DNA from: Serilophus lunatus
Lineage: Eukaryota; Chordata; Aves; Passeriformes; Eurylaimidae
NCBI GenBank assembly: GCA_013399895.1
Contig: VXBA01001643.1
Span: 1,037,776 to 1,101,775, forward strand
Length of the DNA stretch: 64,000 bases
Reading direction: 5' to 3'
Position 1 is the stretch's first letter, and each line of letters begins with the position of its first letter. This document shows, in pieces, positions 13,016-23,004 of this stretch. Under the pieces are notes generated by a model. It did not search any database, was not told the origin of the DNA, and was given only the letters and a program-made list of their open reading frames with translations. A program made the position numbers and the translations under genes.

Positions 13016-13029
13016 GTTTCCATGGCAAC
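13016..13029. promoter_or_regulatory. Palindromic X-box (RFX site)
   Basis: GTTTCCATGGCAAC matches the symmetric RFX consensus GTTNCCATGGNAAC at every fixed base. It lies 30 bases from a perfect CRE. MHC class II promoters also combine X-box, CRE and CCAAT, but there the X1 and X2 boxes abut. The spacing here therefore argues against an MHC class II promoter. Confidence 0.7.
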
Positions 13030-13058
13030 GCCGCATCCCGGCGGGATGGGGGCGGGGA

Positions 13059-13066
13059 TGACGTCA
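13059..13066. promoter_or_regulatory. Consensus cAMP response element
   Basis: TGACGTCA is the full palindromic CREB/ATF site, including the central CpG. It lies inside the CpG island, between a GC box and the CCAAT box, a position where CREs are often functional. A half-matching TGATGTCA lies 40 bases downstream. Confidence 0.65.
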
Positions 13067-15800
13067 CCGGCCGGGCAGCCAATGGGCGGCCGCGGAGGTG
13101 ATGTCACGGCCCCGCCCCGGGAACGCGGGGGGAACAAACGGGGACAGCCCGGGAGGGCACCGGGGCCTCCTGTCCCTGCACTCACAGGGACACCCCCACA
13201 GCTGTCCCGCAGGCCCCACAGCTGTCCCACATCTGTCCTACACACTCGACTGGGTCCCACCTTGACTCCACACCCAAGGGGCTTCAGCACCTGGAGATTT
13301 TTGGCGTTATGGCCAGATTTTTATTTTCCCTGTTTAAGAGTTTTGCCCAGAGCTGGGGCAGATGCTGTGAGCCCTCCTTGGTGAGCCCAGGGGGACCCCA
13401 ACGCGATGCTCTTGTACAGCTCAGCAAGGCCACAAGTTGTCCCTCTGTAAGAACATGGAAAGGCCTGGTGGCCTGTGAGGGCAGCCAGGGGCTGCACGGA
13501 GGCTTTGGGGCTCAGAGTCACCACTGGTCAAATCACTGCTGAGAAAGTATAAGAAGAGGAAAATGGAGCAGGGGGAGCAGAGACATTTCCAGGCAGCACT
13601 GGGAGCACACCAGGAAGGAGGTTGGCATGAGGGCAGTGCCAGGAGGGCTCTGAACCCTGCAGCTCAGTCACATCTGAGCAGTGTCCCCTCTCTGGTCCCC
13701 CACCTGGCAAGGGAACTGTGTGACTCAATGGGTGACTCACCCACCTCAAACCAAGCCAGTGATGAAGCACTTTATTCAATCAGGATTAAGCCAAGCCACT
13801 AAAAGCCTGTACAGTGAGAGGCACCACCCCCTGCTCCAGGTCAGGACCCCCTCACACCCCCCAGCCAGGACTCTGTGCCCTGGGTGGCCCTGGCACAGCA
13901 GCACTCGGGTCCATCCGAGTCAGGGCTGCTCAGCTCACCTGCTCAAACACTCCTGTGCCTCATTCCCTGGGAGACACTGCTGCCAAAACTGTGGCTCAGC
14001 CACTCCCAAGAGACGGGAGGAAAACCCGGCTGGGTGCAGGGGGACAAAGCCCCACTGATGCCACCCAGCCCCTTCACTCCCCCTCTTCACCCACCCTGGG
14101 GGGCAGAAAGGTTGGCTCCTGGAGCCACTTCCCACCTGACATTCCAATGAAGGCAGGTGGGTGCAGCCAGGAAGGTGCTCAGAGGAAACACTGAGGGGAG
14201 GGAGAGACCCAGAGCCAAACCCAGCATCTCCTCACCTAAAGCCACACTAATCAGTGCATCAGCAGCTCAGGAATGTTATCACCTAAAGACAGTTCCAGGC
14301 AGGTTATTCCTTATCCCCCCTGTTTATTAAACACCCTGGCCTGGCCAGCAGAGCAGAGGTGAGTCCCCTCCCTCCTCCAGCTGTCCTGCAGCTACAGCTG
14401 CTCCCTCTCCTTCCAGGAGAGCATCACTACATTTTTCCAAGCTCTGCAGCTCCCATTCTAATGGCAACCACAGATCAATAAGCACCAGATCCTCCCAAGC
14501 TGGGCATTTTATTTTTGGCAACAACTAGAGAGGGGAAAACCCATTCAGAACCAAGAGTTTGAGGAGTCAGGCAGCCAATGCCCCAAGCTGCCCAGTCTCA
14601 GCATCTCTGCTGTGACAGCACAAGTCAGGTCATGTCCTGCTTCCAACACAGCACTGGGCTTTCCCTGTCAGCTGAGACAAGTCACTGTCACTGCAGCTTG
14701 GTGTTTGACATCCCACAGCCTCGGGAAACACCAGGAGGTCTCTTCAGGGAACATCTTGTACTCCCACAGATGGTTCTCAAGAGCTGTGTCCAGCCCCTGA
14801 GGATTGGAATCTGGGAATCGAGTGTCCCTGCTCTCCAAAGCAAGACCTCCAGGTGTCCTCCTGCACATCCCACTTGCTGATCAATGTTTTGCCACAATTG
14901 CCAATTTAGGAAGAGATTTGGGCTCATTAACAAGTTGGATTACAGAGGGATTAAGGCTGATAACACTCCTGGATGCTGTTCAGCCCAGTCCCAGTGGTCA
15001 GCTAGAAAAAGCCAGAGCGTCACCACAGACTTTGTAATAATCAACATCTCTGGTTGTCTATCAGGAAATATGAGCATCTCAGCAGCGAGATGGGCCAGAG
15101 CACCTGCACAACCTCCTGCCTGACCTGCTAAGTGATGTTTCCAGGAGCAATCTGGGCAAAGCTCTGGAATCCAGTGCATCCACACACAGCCCCTGCCCCT
15201 CTCCAAAGCACTGACAGAGCCACCCGGGCGATCCCACCCCCTCCAACCACACACACACAGCAGGCAGGTCTGAGCTCGAGGGACTCTACAGACCCTCCCC
15301 AAATAGACAAATACCCGCACAGGAGCTGAGCTGTTTGCTCTCTCTGCTCCAAGGCCAGACCCTTCACTTCTGCTCCAACCTGCACAGGGCAGCTTCTCCT
15401 TGTGCTGGAGCAACCAAAGCCACTTTCCAAACAATTTGTCCTGAAAGCAGAGCGTTCCTTGCCACTCTCCAGAGCCGCAGAGCTCGGAGAGCCCCAGCAG
15501 CAGGATTCCCTCCCGTTCAAACAAGCCGAGAGCCCAGTGCCTGCCAGCTCAGGGTGCCAACCCCCGGCGCATCCTCCCCTTGGCTCTCGCCCTCTGCTGT
15601 CATTCAGAAAGGCCCTGGGAGGAAGAGGATTTGTTAGCTCCCGTTCCTGTCCGACAGGTTCTCTCTCCTGTCCCACGTTGTTACTGTTCCCATGCAACCC
15701 CCCGTGGGCACATCAGGGCACGTCCGGAAACGATTACCATCAGCTACAATAATGCTCGAGCGGCTCCAGAGCTCAGCCCGGGCTGCAAAACACCCCGGCC

Positions 15801-15862
15801 CTTCATTTTATGAATGAGTAAACCCTTATGCTTTCTATAAATGTCAAGATAAATTACCTGTG
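15801..15862. promoter_or_regulatory. Candidate conserved noncoding element
   Basis: A short AT-rich block of ATGAATGAGTAAAC and CTATAAATGTCAAGATAAATTACC type sequence sits abruptly inside CpG-containing, GC-rich DNA. It has no repeat identity. The contrast and motif content suggest a conserved element. Confidence is low without an alignment. Confidence 0.2.
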
Positions 15863-16650
15863 GGCATTCCCCTCTCCGCACAACCAACCACTGCAGTGCC
15901 GCAGCTCTTTAATGGAGACATCAACCTGAATTACTTTCTTTTCCTGCCGAGGTGGGGGGATATCAAAGGAAGGGTAATGATCATGCCCAGAGGTCCAAAA
16001 GTTTAACTTTCCCCACCCCACCTGCGAGTTTCCTGCAGGCAAAAAGCCTTCATGGCCACTCAGAGCTGATTTGAGGTCACAGGAGCAGCACCCAGGGGTT
16101 AAAGCCTCAGCAAGGCCCTTCAGGAGGCAGGAGGGCAAAGTTAGTCCAGGGAGGACAACCTGTGTCTGCATCACTCCATGGCTTTGCACCCAAGGGGAGA
16201 ACTCTTTGGGAGGCTCCAGGGGGGACTGACCACGAGCTGGGCTGCAGGAGGGGCTCAGACCCTGCCCAGCCTCCAGCACCAGGCAGGACCCACAGGTGCC
16301 TCTCCAAGCATTCCACACCAGGACACTGCCCACTGGTCTAGGGCTGGGCAGGGGAATCACAGGTTTAAGCTTTGGGAAACCCCTTTGAGGTGTCACCTCC
16401 CCTCCCACTGCAGGAACCAGGCTGCTCAACACCACACGAGAAGCCACCACATCCCAGCAAAGAACCACGGATTCAAGAGGGAACAGGCTGCCCTGCCAAC
16501 ACCTCACAGACAGCTGGAGATGCCACATCCCAGTGATGGATCATCCCCACTGCTGCTCCCTTCTCCTCTCCCTGAAGCTCAGCTCAGTTCTCCAAAACAG
16601 GTTTGGAAGAGAAGCAGCTTGTTTCCCAAACATGATTCACCTTTCAGCAT

Positions 16651-16713
16651 TGATAAGGCATGGCTAAAAATAGACAGAGAGAGTGATCTCAGACAGATAA
16701 TGATCTCAGACAC
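16651..16713. promoter_or_regulatory. GATA-MEF2-GATA motif cluster with a 17-bp partial duplication
   Basis: TGATAA (16,651-16,656), a perfect MEF2 site CTAAAAATAG (16,664-16,673) and AGATAA (16,695-16,700) lie within 50 bases. The segment 16,684-16,700 begins to repeat at 16,701, with its first 12 bases matching. GATA plus MEF2 sites are a common pairing in heart and muscle enhancers, but function here is inference. Confidence 0.28.
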
Positions 16714-19700
16714 GGGTGTCAGCCTTCTTGGCACTGCAGGAGAGAAGGGAAATAACCAAGTGTTGTGCTCAACAACGTGAACCCATATTTTTGACTTGGG
16801 CCTTAGGTATGGAATGACAGTCAGGGTCCCCCAGTGCCCTCTGCCTGGGGGTTTACTTAGGGAAGAACAGGATGCCAAGCTGGCCAAGGCCACCTCAAAG
16901 CCCTGCCCCTTTCAGAGAAGGGGGTAAGGAAGAACTAGGGCACATTTCTGAGGTCATTGAGTGCCAGGGACCTCAAAAAAACCCCCCTGGGCCTCTTGGC
17001 GTGTGTCCCATCACACCCAGTACAGCTCCCAGACCTGGAGCACATCCTTCCAGGGTACCCAGGGGGTGTGACTACAGAGCTGCCATCACATCTGCAGCTG
17101 GATCCCCACAGACACAACCCCTGGGGGGAAAAAAAACCAAACCAACAAACCCCTTCCAACTCCAGGGGCTTCCTTCAGGCCCCGACTCGTCCGGCAGGAT
17201 TGCTTTGGTACTGCAGCTTATCCAAACATCTTCATCTCTTTCATAAACTCAATCCCTCCTTATCAGCCATCAGGAGGAAATGCAGGAGCTTTAGGGAGTG
17301 AAGTGTGGGGAAGAGCCCAGCTTTGATTAACCCACTTACTCCCCAGAGGTCACTCCCAGTTCAATCCTTGTGGATTCACATGTTCTCAATCACGTACTTG
17401 GAAGCCAGGCTGGAGGTGAGAGTTTTCTTTGCATTAAGGAGGGAGCAGGAGTAGGGAGGGGGGGGTCTGCAAATATTAATTTCAGAACTGCCAGTTCCCA
17501 TGACCAATAGAAGGCTGTTGAAAACCAGCAGCTCCCAAAGCCTCAGCTCCTGGAGCCATGGGAGTAAACTAGAACCCCAACTTTGGAAGTTGGTTTTAAA
17601 AGAAAAGTGACATTTCTGCAGTGACAGGCTGCCAGGATGAGTTTTTTTCATGATTATTGCAACACACCCCAAAGGGCTGACATTTAATGGTAAATCAAAA
17701 ACACCACAAAATCACCTTGAGAAAGGAAATGCATCGTTTTTATACTGCCATTGTACATCTCAGAGCACACGGGAGAACTTTCAGGGAAGCTGTGTTTGCT
17801 CCTGAACCCACCAGGCTCAAGCAACAACAGTATTTGCAAAGGGCTCATTTTCAGTAGGAAGCCCCCGAGGTTCTGATTTCCTGCATCAGAGCTAACGTTC
17901 ACTGGCTGCTGCTCAGAAAACCACCACGGGATTTGTGTCACTCACCAGGCGAGGTTTCCCACCTCAGTTCATAACCTGGGGAGTGATTTGTGTTTTGGCA
18001 GTTCCCAACACAAAGCAACAGACACCCACTGAGGAGACCCGGGCAGGGAGAAAGGTTCTTCCAAAGGGGAAAAACCTCTAATTTTTGCCAAAACGAGCCT
18101 CCCCCTGCCACAGGTCTCTCGGGGACAAGGTGCAGCAAACAGTCCCTGTTTAACCAGGCAGCAGCAGGCAGCAGCATTGGCGTGTGCAGGGCAGGGAGGC
18201 ACCTTTCCCACACCCAGACATCCTGGCAGGACCCAGCTCCACACACAGCCTTCCAGGATGCGGCCAGGGAGGCAACGCGACTTGTCCAAGGTCAAACAGG
18301 AGCCTGGGGCAGTGGAAATGTGTTCTCTTTGTCCCAGCACTGAACTGCAGGACCCCCCCTCTCAGCAGCTGTTGGTATTTGCACATCCCCTGCTCCATCT
18401 GTGGGCAAATCCCCGCTGATCTGGGGCTTCTTGGAGACTGGTGGGAGCCTTCCCACTGCTCTGTTACCACAGCGACCATTCCATGTCCCACGGCTCTGAT
18501 CCAGGATGTGGAGACTGAACCACTTTCCCACCAGCACCCGCATCACTGTCCAAAAACCCCCACCCATCCTCCTCCTCCTCATTTACAGCGACTTGCCCCG
18601 ATCCAGCCCCAGGCTAAAGAGGGGCAGGGACACCACAGCAGAGCTTGTCCTCTGGATTAATGAGATGCTTCCCTTCCCCAGAAAGGGCTGATCTCCCATT
18701 CCCACCACCCCCAGCACTTGAGTTCTCTTTTCCATCCTGACACAGAGGAGGGAGCATGTTTTTCCTGAAAGCATTCCAATCAACCCAAGCTGCTGCAGAG
18801 ACTGATGTTCCCTCCAAAAAACCAGAGTGGGCATTGCTGGGGAGCAGGGTCCTGGCAGCACAACCACACAATGGCCAAGGCCCTGCAGCTGGGGATGGAG
18901 CTGTTGGCAAAGGGATCACCGTGGGAAGAAGGAGAAGGAGGTCCATAGTGACAGCCATAAAAAGAGCACAGATCAACTCAGAGCTTCCAACATGCATCTG
19001 TATCTCAAGCATAGAAGGAAGAGGCTCTTCTGAGGATTTTCTCCTGCAATTTCTCAGTTTTAAGATGTCCCACCAGAATGCCACCAAGGCCAAAGCCACG
19101 TTTTGTGCTCCAGAAGCTCTGGACTGAAGTAGGCACCAGTCAACAGCCAAAAAGTCAGTGCAGGATGTCCCGAAATGTAAATTCTCTGCCCGGCAGAAGC
19201 AGAGTCACCCTGCAGCCCATCTGAACGTGCAGGAAACTGCTGGGCCTCTCAGCAAACACTCCCCAGTTCAACCTGAAGGGACAAAGCACCAAAAAGCTTT
19301 GGGGAGGGAGGAGGAAGGACCCCAATTCCAGGTTATCCAAAGGCACCTTCCTTACAAACATCCACTCAACAGCAAGGTCTAAACAAGGAGAAGCTGAGCC
19401 CTCTCTGCCAGGGCTGGCCAGGCTGGTGAGTAAAACCAGTGGAAACACGGCTGGGGGGATAGGGAAACAGCAGGTTGCAGATGAAACCAGCCAGCTCAGC
19501 CCTACAAACAGCTCCCTGACAGCCCACAGCAAGACTTCCTTGGGGAACAAGGAGCAAACACATCACCTGAGGCACCTCAAACTGTAGAGGATAAGGATAC
19601 CTCAGAGCTGGGCTGGATTAGATGGCCAGATAAGCCTTTTCCCAGATTTAATCTTTTTAATTCCTTGTCATTCCCACAATAATGCTCTGTGTTTTTAATT

Positions 19701-20195
19701 AAGCAAACCACAATATCATCTCAAGGAGACACAGGAACAAAGGGCTGACGTGTGTTTCCAGCTCCCAGTCGGATGGTGATGCTGGAGAAAAATCTCCAAG
19801 AACTCGGCAGGTAGATTTTTCCAAGGAGTTTTTTTCCTTATTTCCCACCTTGAAAACTCCTCCAAGTCAGCTTTGAGAAGCTGAGAGCAGCCCATTCAGT
19901 GAGAGCCACCAGCATTACCTCACTCCAAGAGGTGTTCCCAGGTACAGAGGGCAACATGCACAAGACCTAAAGGCCACTGGAAGGCTCTGCCTCACAACAC
20001 CCCTACATCCATGAGATGGCCACCAAATAATCCCCCTCTCCCAGCCTGGCCAGTCACATCCCACTTGGCTTTCCCAAAGAGTCAGCCAACCTTCACACTC
20101 CTCATCCCAAACCCCCGTCAGAAGGGCATCACGTTTTCGAGATCCCTGTTTTTCTTTAAAAAGGAGGGGAAAAAAGGCTCCGAAGCATTTCTTCA

Positions 20196-20355
20196 TTCTT
20201 CAGGAATGATTAATTATCTGCCTTGGCGGGTGTAAAATACCTCACTAGCGCTGCAGGCTGGGCTGAGTTATTGGGTGAGAGCTCTCTGAAAGCTCCCCCT
20301 GCTCTGGGTAACCCGGGGAGGGCTGTGAGCCGAAATTAAAGCCGAAAGGTAAGAG
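20196..20355. promoter_or_regulatory. Candidate conserved noncoding element
   Basis: GGAATGATTAATTATC (about 20,203-20,218) combines a TEAD-type GGAATG with a homeodomain core. It is followed by CpG-bearing sequence without repeat identity. A GTAAGA donor-like site follows an AAAG at about 20,349. The block could be a noncoding exon end or an enhancer. The evidence is compositional. Confidence 0.2.
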
Positions 20356-21342
20356 GCACAACACCCCTTTTGTAGGGAAAAGGGTTGGGGGACTCACACT
20401 CTAACAAGGGGCCAGTTTCTTAAAATAAAAGCAGTCCTTAATAATGCACAGTTCCAGCACATGGTGGCTGTGCCAGCAGAAACATCTTGCTGGGAGGTGG
20501 GTGAAGTCCCATGTACATCTTCCCAGCATGGAGCAGCTTCCCAGCCCCAACCTGCACCCCAGGGATGCTCCAGCAGCAGCTGCTGTCCCACCAAGAGGGG
20601 AGGACATATCCCACCTTCTGGCACTCAAGGGGATGGGTGGGATAAGAGTGTCACCCCTGAGGATTGTGTTGAAATGAGCATTTTTAAAGCAGAAATGCAA
20701 AACCTCCATGGTCTGAGAAGTCAGGCTTGTGTTGATTCACTCCACCACAGCACTTCCTAAACAAGATGCAGTTCAAATCAAAAAGAGGATGTAGAAGTTT
20801 GTCCCTCACTGTTATTTCCCCTAGAAATCACCATCCAGGGCCCTCACTCCAGCACTGCTCCAACCTCCACTGCAGGACTCCCACACATCAGTGGATATTT
20901 CACTTTTCCCTTCTGCAGAAAGGCTCCCAGACCTCCCAATGGCACAGAAAACAAAGCAGCTCCAATTTAAGCTTCAAATCCAGAAGTTAAACAAAAAGAA
21001 CCTCAAAATACATTATTGGGTTATTTGGGTTTTTTCTTTAAAACTCTGTGGTTTGGAGCTTCTGGTCTGGGATTTGCACATCCCCAAGCCTGGCAGTGGT
21101 CCTTTGGCTGTGCTGGGGACACCCCTCAGGCACATGGGGATGCAGCTCCTTCTCAATAGCATGGCCCAGCCTGTCCCCAGAGGGTGTCAGTCCAGTGTGG
21201 GAAGTCACAGCAGCACATGGGAAGAGTTCAGGGAAAAGCCACACGCTGTGGAGGAACTGGAATGGAAAACATGACATTTCTCAGGAGAGGAGGAGGGAGG
21301 TGGCTTCTCCATCAGGCTTCTCCATATGAGAGACAAGATCTC

Positions 21343-21508
21343 AGGATCATGGAATGGTTTGGGTTGGAAAGAACCTCAAAGATCATCTATTTCCAAGCCT
21401 CTCCATGGGCAGAAACACCTCCTGCTAAACCAGGTTGCTCCAAACCCCATCCGACCTGGCCTCGAAGACTTCCAGGGATGGGACAGCCATCACTTCTATC
21501 TCTTGGCC
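21343..21508 (-). mobile_element. CR1 LINE 3'-end fragment, antisense
   Basis: The piece starts with the reverse of the CR1 terminus ('tcatggaatggtttgggttgg') and runs through the 'cttccagggatgggacagcc' segment before matching stops near 21,508. It lies about 130 bases left of the 48-N gap. Confidence 0.93.
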
Positions 21509-22760
21509 TGGAATCCATCCCCCAGCAGTGCCCGTGTCCCCCCAGGCTGTGCCTGGCACTGCCCTAAGCCCATCATGTGCGGCGGGCGCTCGTGCCAGCG
21601 GCAGCACCACCTCCCTCCCCTCTCCAAATCAGATTAACCCCCCNNNNNNNNNNNNNNNNNNNNNNNNNNNNNNNNNNNNNNNNNNNNNNNNCCCCACCCC
21701 GAGCCGCTGAGCCCATGCAGGTTGTGTCACTGTAATTAAATCAGATTTACTCCCCCCTTCACCCTCTTTTCCCTTTCCCCAAAGGAATTCCAACGAGTTC
21801 GCAAGGCAGGGCCGGGGAGGGCTGTTCTCATCGCCCCAGCCCGCTGGAAAGAGGGGGATCAGGAAATGCAATGCCTAATTCTCCACTAGGAATAATCCTC
21901 CACGGGAGCCAGAACCCCCAGCTGGGTGCAGGACTCGTGGCACCGTTCACCCACCAACGCCAGCAGCGGAGGCACTGCCAGCTTGGGGTTTGTAGTGGAT
22001 TTGATGCCAGCAGAGCCCTGAGCATCAGCGGGGTGACTTTGGGGGGCAGAGTGCCAGTGCAGGAGGGTCAGAGCAAGAAGGGGGATGCTCCTGGTTCCCA
22101 CGCGCCATCCGCTCCCTCCTGCCGCTGCCCGCAGCGCCTTTCAAGCCTTCGTGGCCAATTCACACCCAGCTCAAATTGCTCAAGACCAAAGGCAATTACA
22201 GGCTCGGGTTTGTTGTTTTCTGATGGCGGGTTAGATGGAGCACGTTCCAGAAACCACCGGCGCTGCTTTTCCAAAGCAAACGTTGGTACAGGACAGAGCC
22301 GGCCCCGGCTCCTGAGGACACACAGGCTCCTGGCAAAGGAGCCATTCCCCAAGTGCAGCCCAAAACACCCAGAGCATGGAAGGGCCCAGCCATGGTGCTT
22401 TTGTGGGAGCAGAGGCCCCGAGCCAGGCTTTCTGCTGGCATCACCACAGGACCACAAGGAGAGCGGGTTTCTTTCTCTCCTGGGGTGGCAAACACAAAGC
22501 CAGGAGTCCTCCAGCACCTCAAGGAGCCAAAGTCCTGCTGCCTAATTTATCTCCATCAAAGCTCTGGACTTGTTTTTGGTACAACCCCCTGGGCATGGAC
22601 AGAGCTGGGCCAGCAGCTTCTGCAGGAGGGAGACCAGAGGCACCAGCATGGCAGGAGCCATCCTGCCCCATCCCACGACCTCAGGGACGGGGCAGAGAAA
22701 CCCACCTCTGCTGAGAACTAAGAGCCAAGTGTTCTCCTTCCCTTTCCCCTCCCCAACACA
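21509..22760. other. Unique spacer around an assembly gap
   Basis: The left part has CpG-bearing sequence (GGCGGGCGC type) next to the gap. The right part includes repeat-free sequence at about 22,150-22,245 with CCAATTC and CAATTAC cores. No gene is recognised. The gap prevents any firm reading of the 21.57-21.86 kb interval. Confidence 0.55.
21644..21691. other. Assembly gap (48 N)
   Basis: Forty-eight unresolved bases lie between C-rich flanks. The ten bases AAATCAGATT occur on both sides, at 21,626-21,635 and 21,738-21,747, each followed shortly by a C-run. The missing sequence may therefore be a local duplication or a GC-rich repeat that was hard to assemble. Confidence 0.99.
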
Positions 22761-23004
22761 GTCTCAAGCTGCGTCAGGGAAGGTATAGGTCAGATATTAG
22801 GAAGAAGTTTTTTACAGAAAGAGTAATAAAGTTGTGGAATGGACTGCCCGGGGAGGTGGTGGAGTCACCATCCCTGGATGTGTTTAAAAAAGGCTGGACG
22901 TGGCACTTGGTGACATGGTCTGGTCTAGTTGAGGTTCTAGGGTAAGGGTTGGACTCGATGATCTTGGAGGTCTCTCCCAACCCAGTGATTCTGTGATTGT
23001 GTGA
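22761..23004 (+). mobile_element. CR1 LINE 3'-end fragment with terminal octamer, sense
   Basis: This copy contains the segments 'cagatattaggaagaag', 'atggactgcccggggaggtgg' and 'gttggactcgatgatcttgg'. It ends in two copies of the octamer ATTCTGTG/ATTGTGTG type. It belongs to a different CR1 branch from most copies here, which have the 'cagagaagctgtgg' block. The intact terminus suggests a younger insertion. Confidence 0.95.

Larger units (their letters stand above)
12905..13172. promoter_or_regulatory. CpG island, probable promoter with X-box, CRE and CCAAT box
   Basis: By hand count this stretch has about 33 CpG in roughly 270 bases, far more than the rest of the window. It contains a full palindromic RFX X-box GTTTCCATGGCAAC at 13,016-13,029 and a GC box around 13,047-13,057. 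A perfect CRE TGACGTCA lies at 13,059-13,066, CCAAT at 13,079-13,083, a second CRE-like TGATGTCA at 13,099-13,106 and an opposite-strand GC box at 13,108-13,120. There is no obvious TATA box. The layout is typical of a dispersed, possibly bidirectional, vertebrate promoter. Full X-boxes are characteristic of RFX-controlled genes, including many ciliary genes. No attached coding exon can be named and direction is unknown. Confidence 0.65.
13173..21342. other. Unique noncoding spacer downstream of the CpG island
   Basis: A first exon starting in the island could end at a donor-like GTGAGC at 13,381-13,386. The frame opened by an ATG at 13,082 stays open to that point, but its Gly/Pro/Arg-rich translation matches nothing I know. 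The rest holds a CA run at about 15,248-15,259, element-like blocks at 15,801-15,862 and 20,196-20,355, and a GATA/MEF2 cluster at 16,651-16,713. No gene is recognisable. Confidence 0.5.

Noticed and set aside
13016..13083. MHC class II S-X-Y promoter
   Set aside because: X-box, CRE and CCAAT are present but the X1 and X2 boxes are 29 bases apart instead of adjacent, and no class II exon is seen.
12941..13384. 147-codon frame across the CpG island as a first coding exon
   Set aside because: The nominal start is TTG; the internal ATG at 13,082 overlaps the CCAAT box, and the translation is unfamiliar Gly/Pro/Arg-rich sequence. It is kept only as a remark.
19575..19660. Possible ancient CR1 terminus (GGGCTGGATTAGATGG)
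   Set aside because: Only about 16 bases resemble CR1 and the following sequence does not continue the match.
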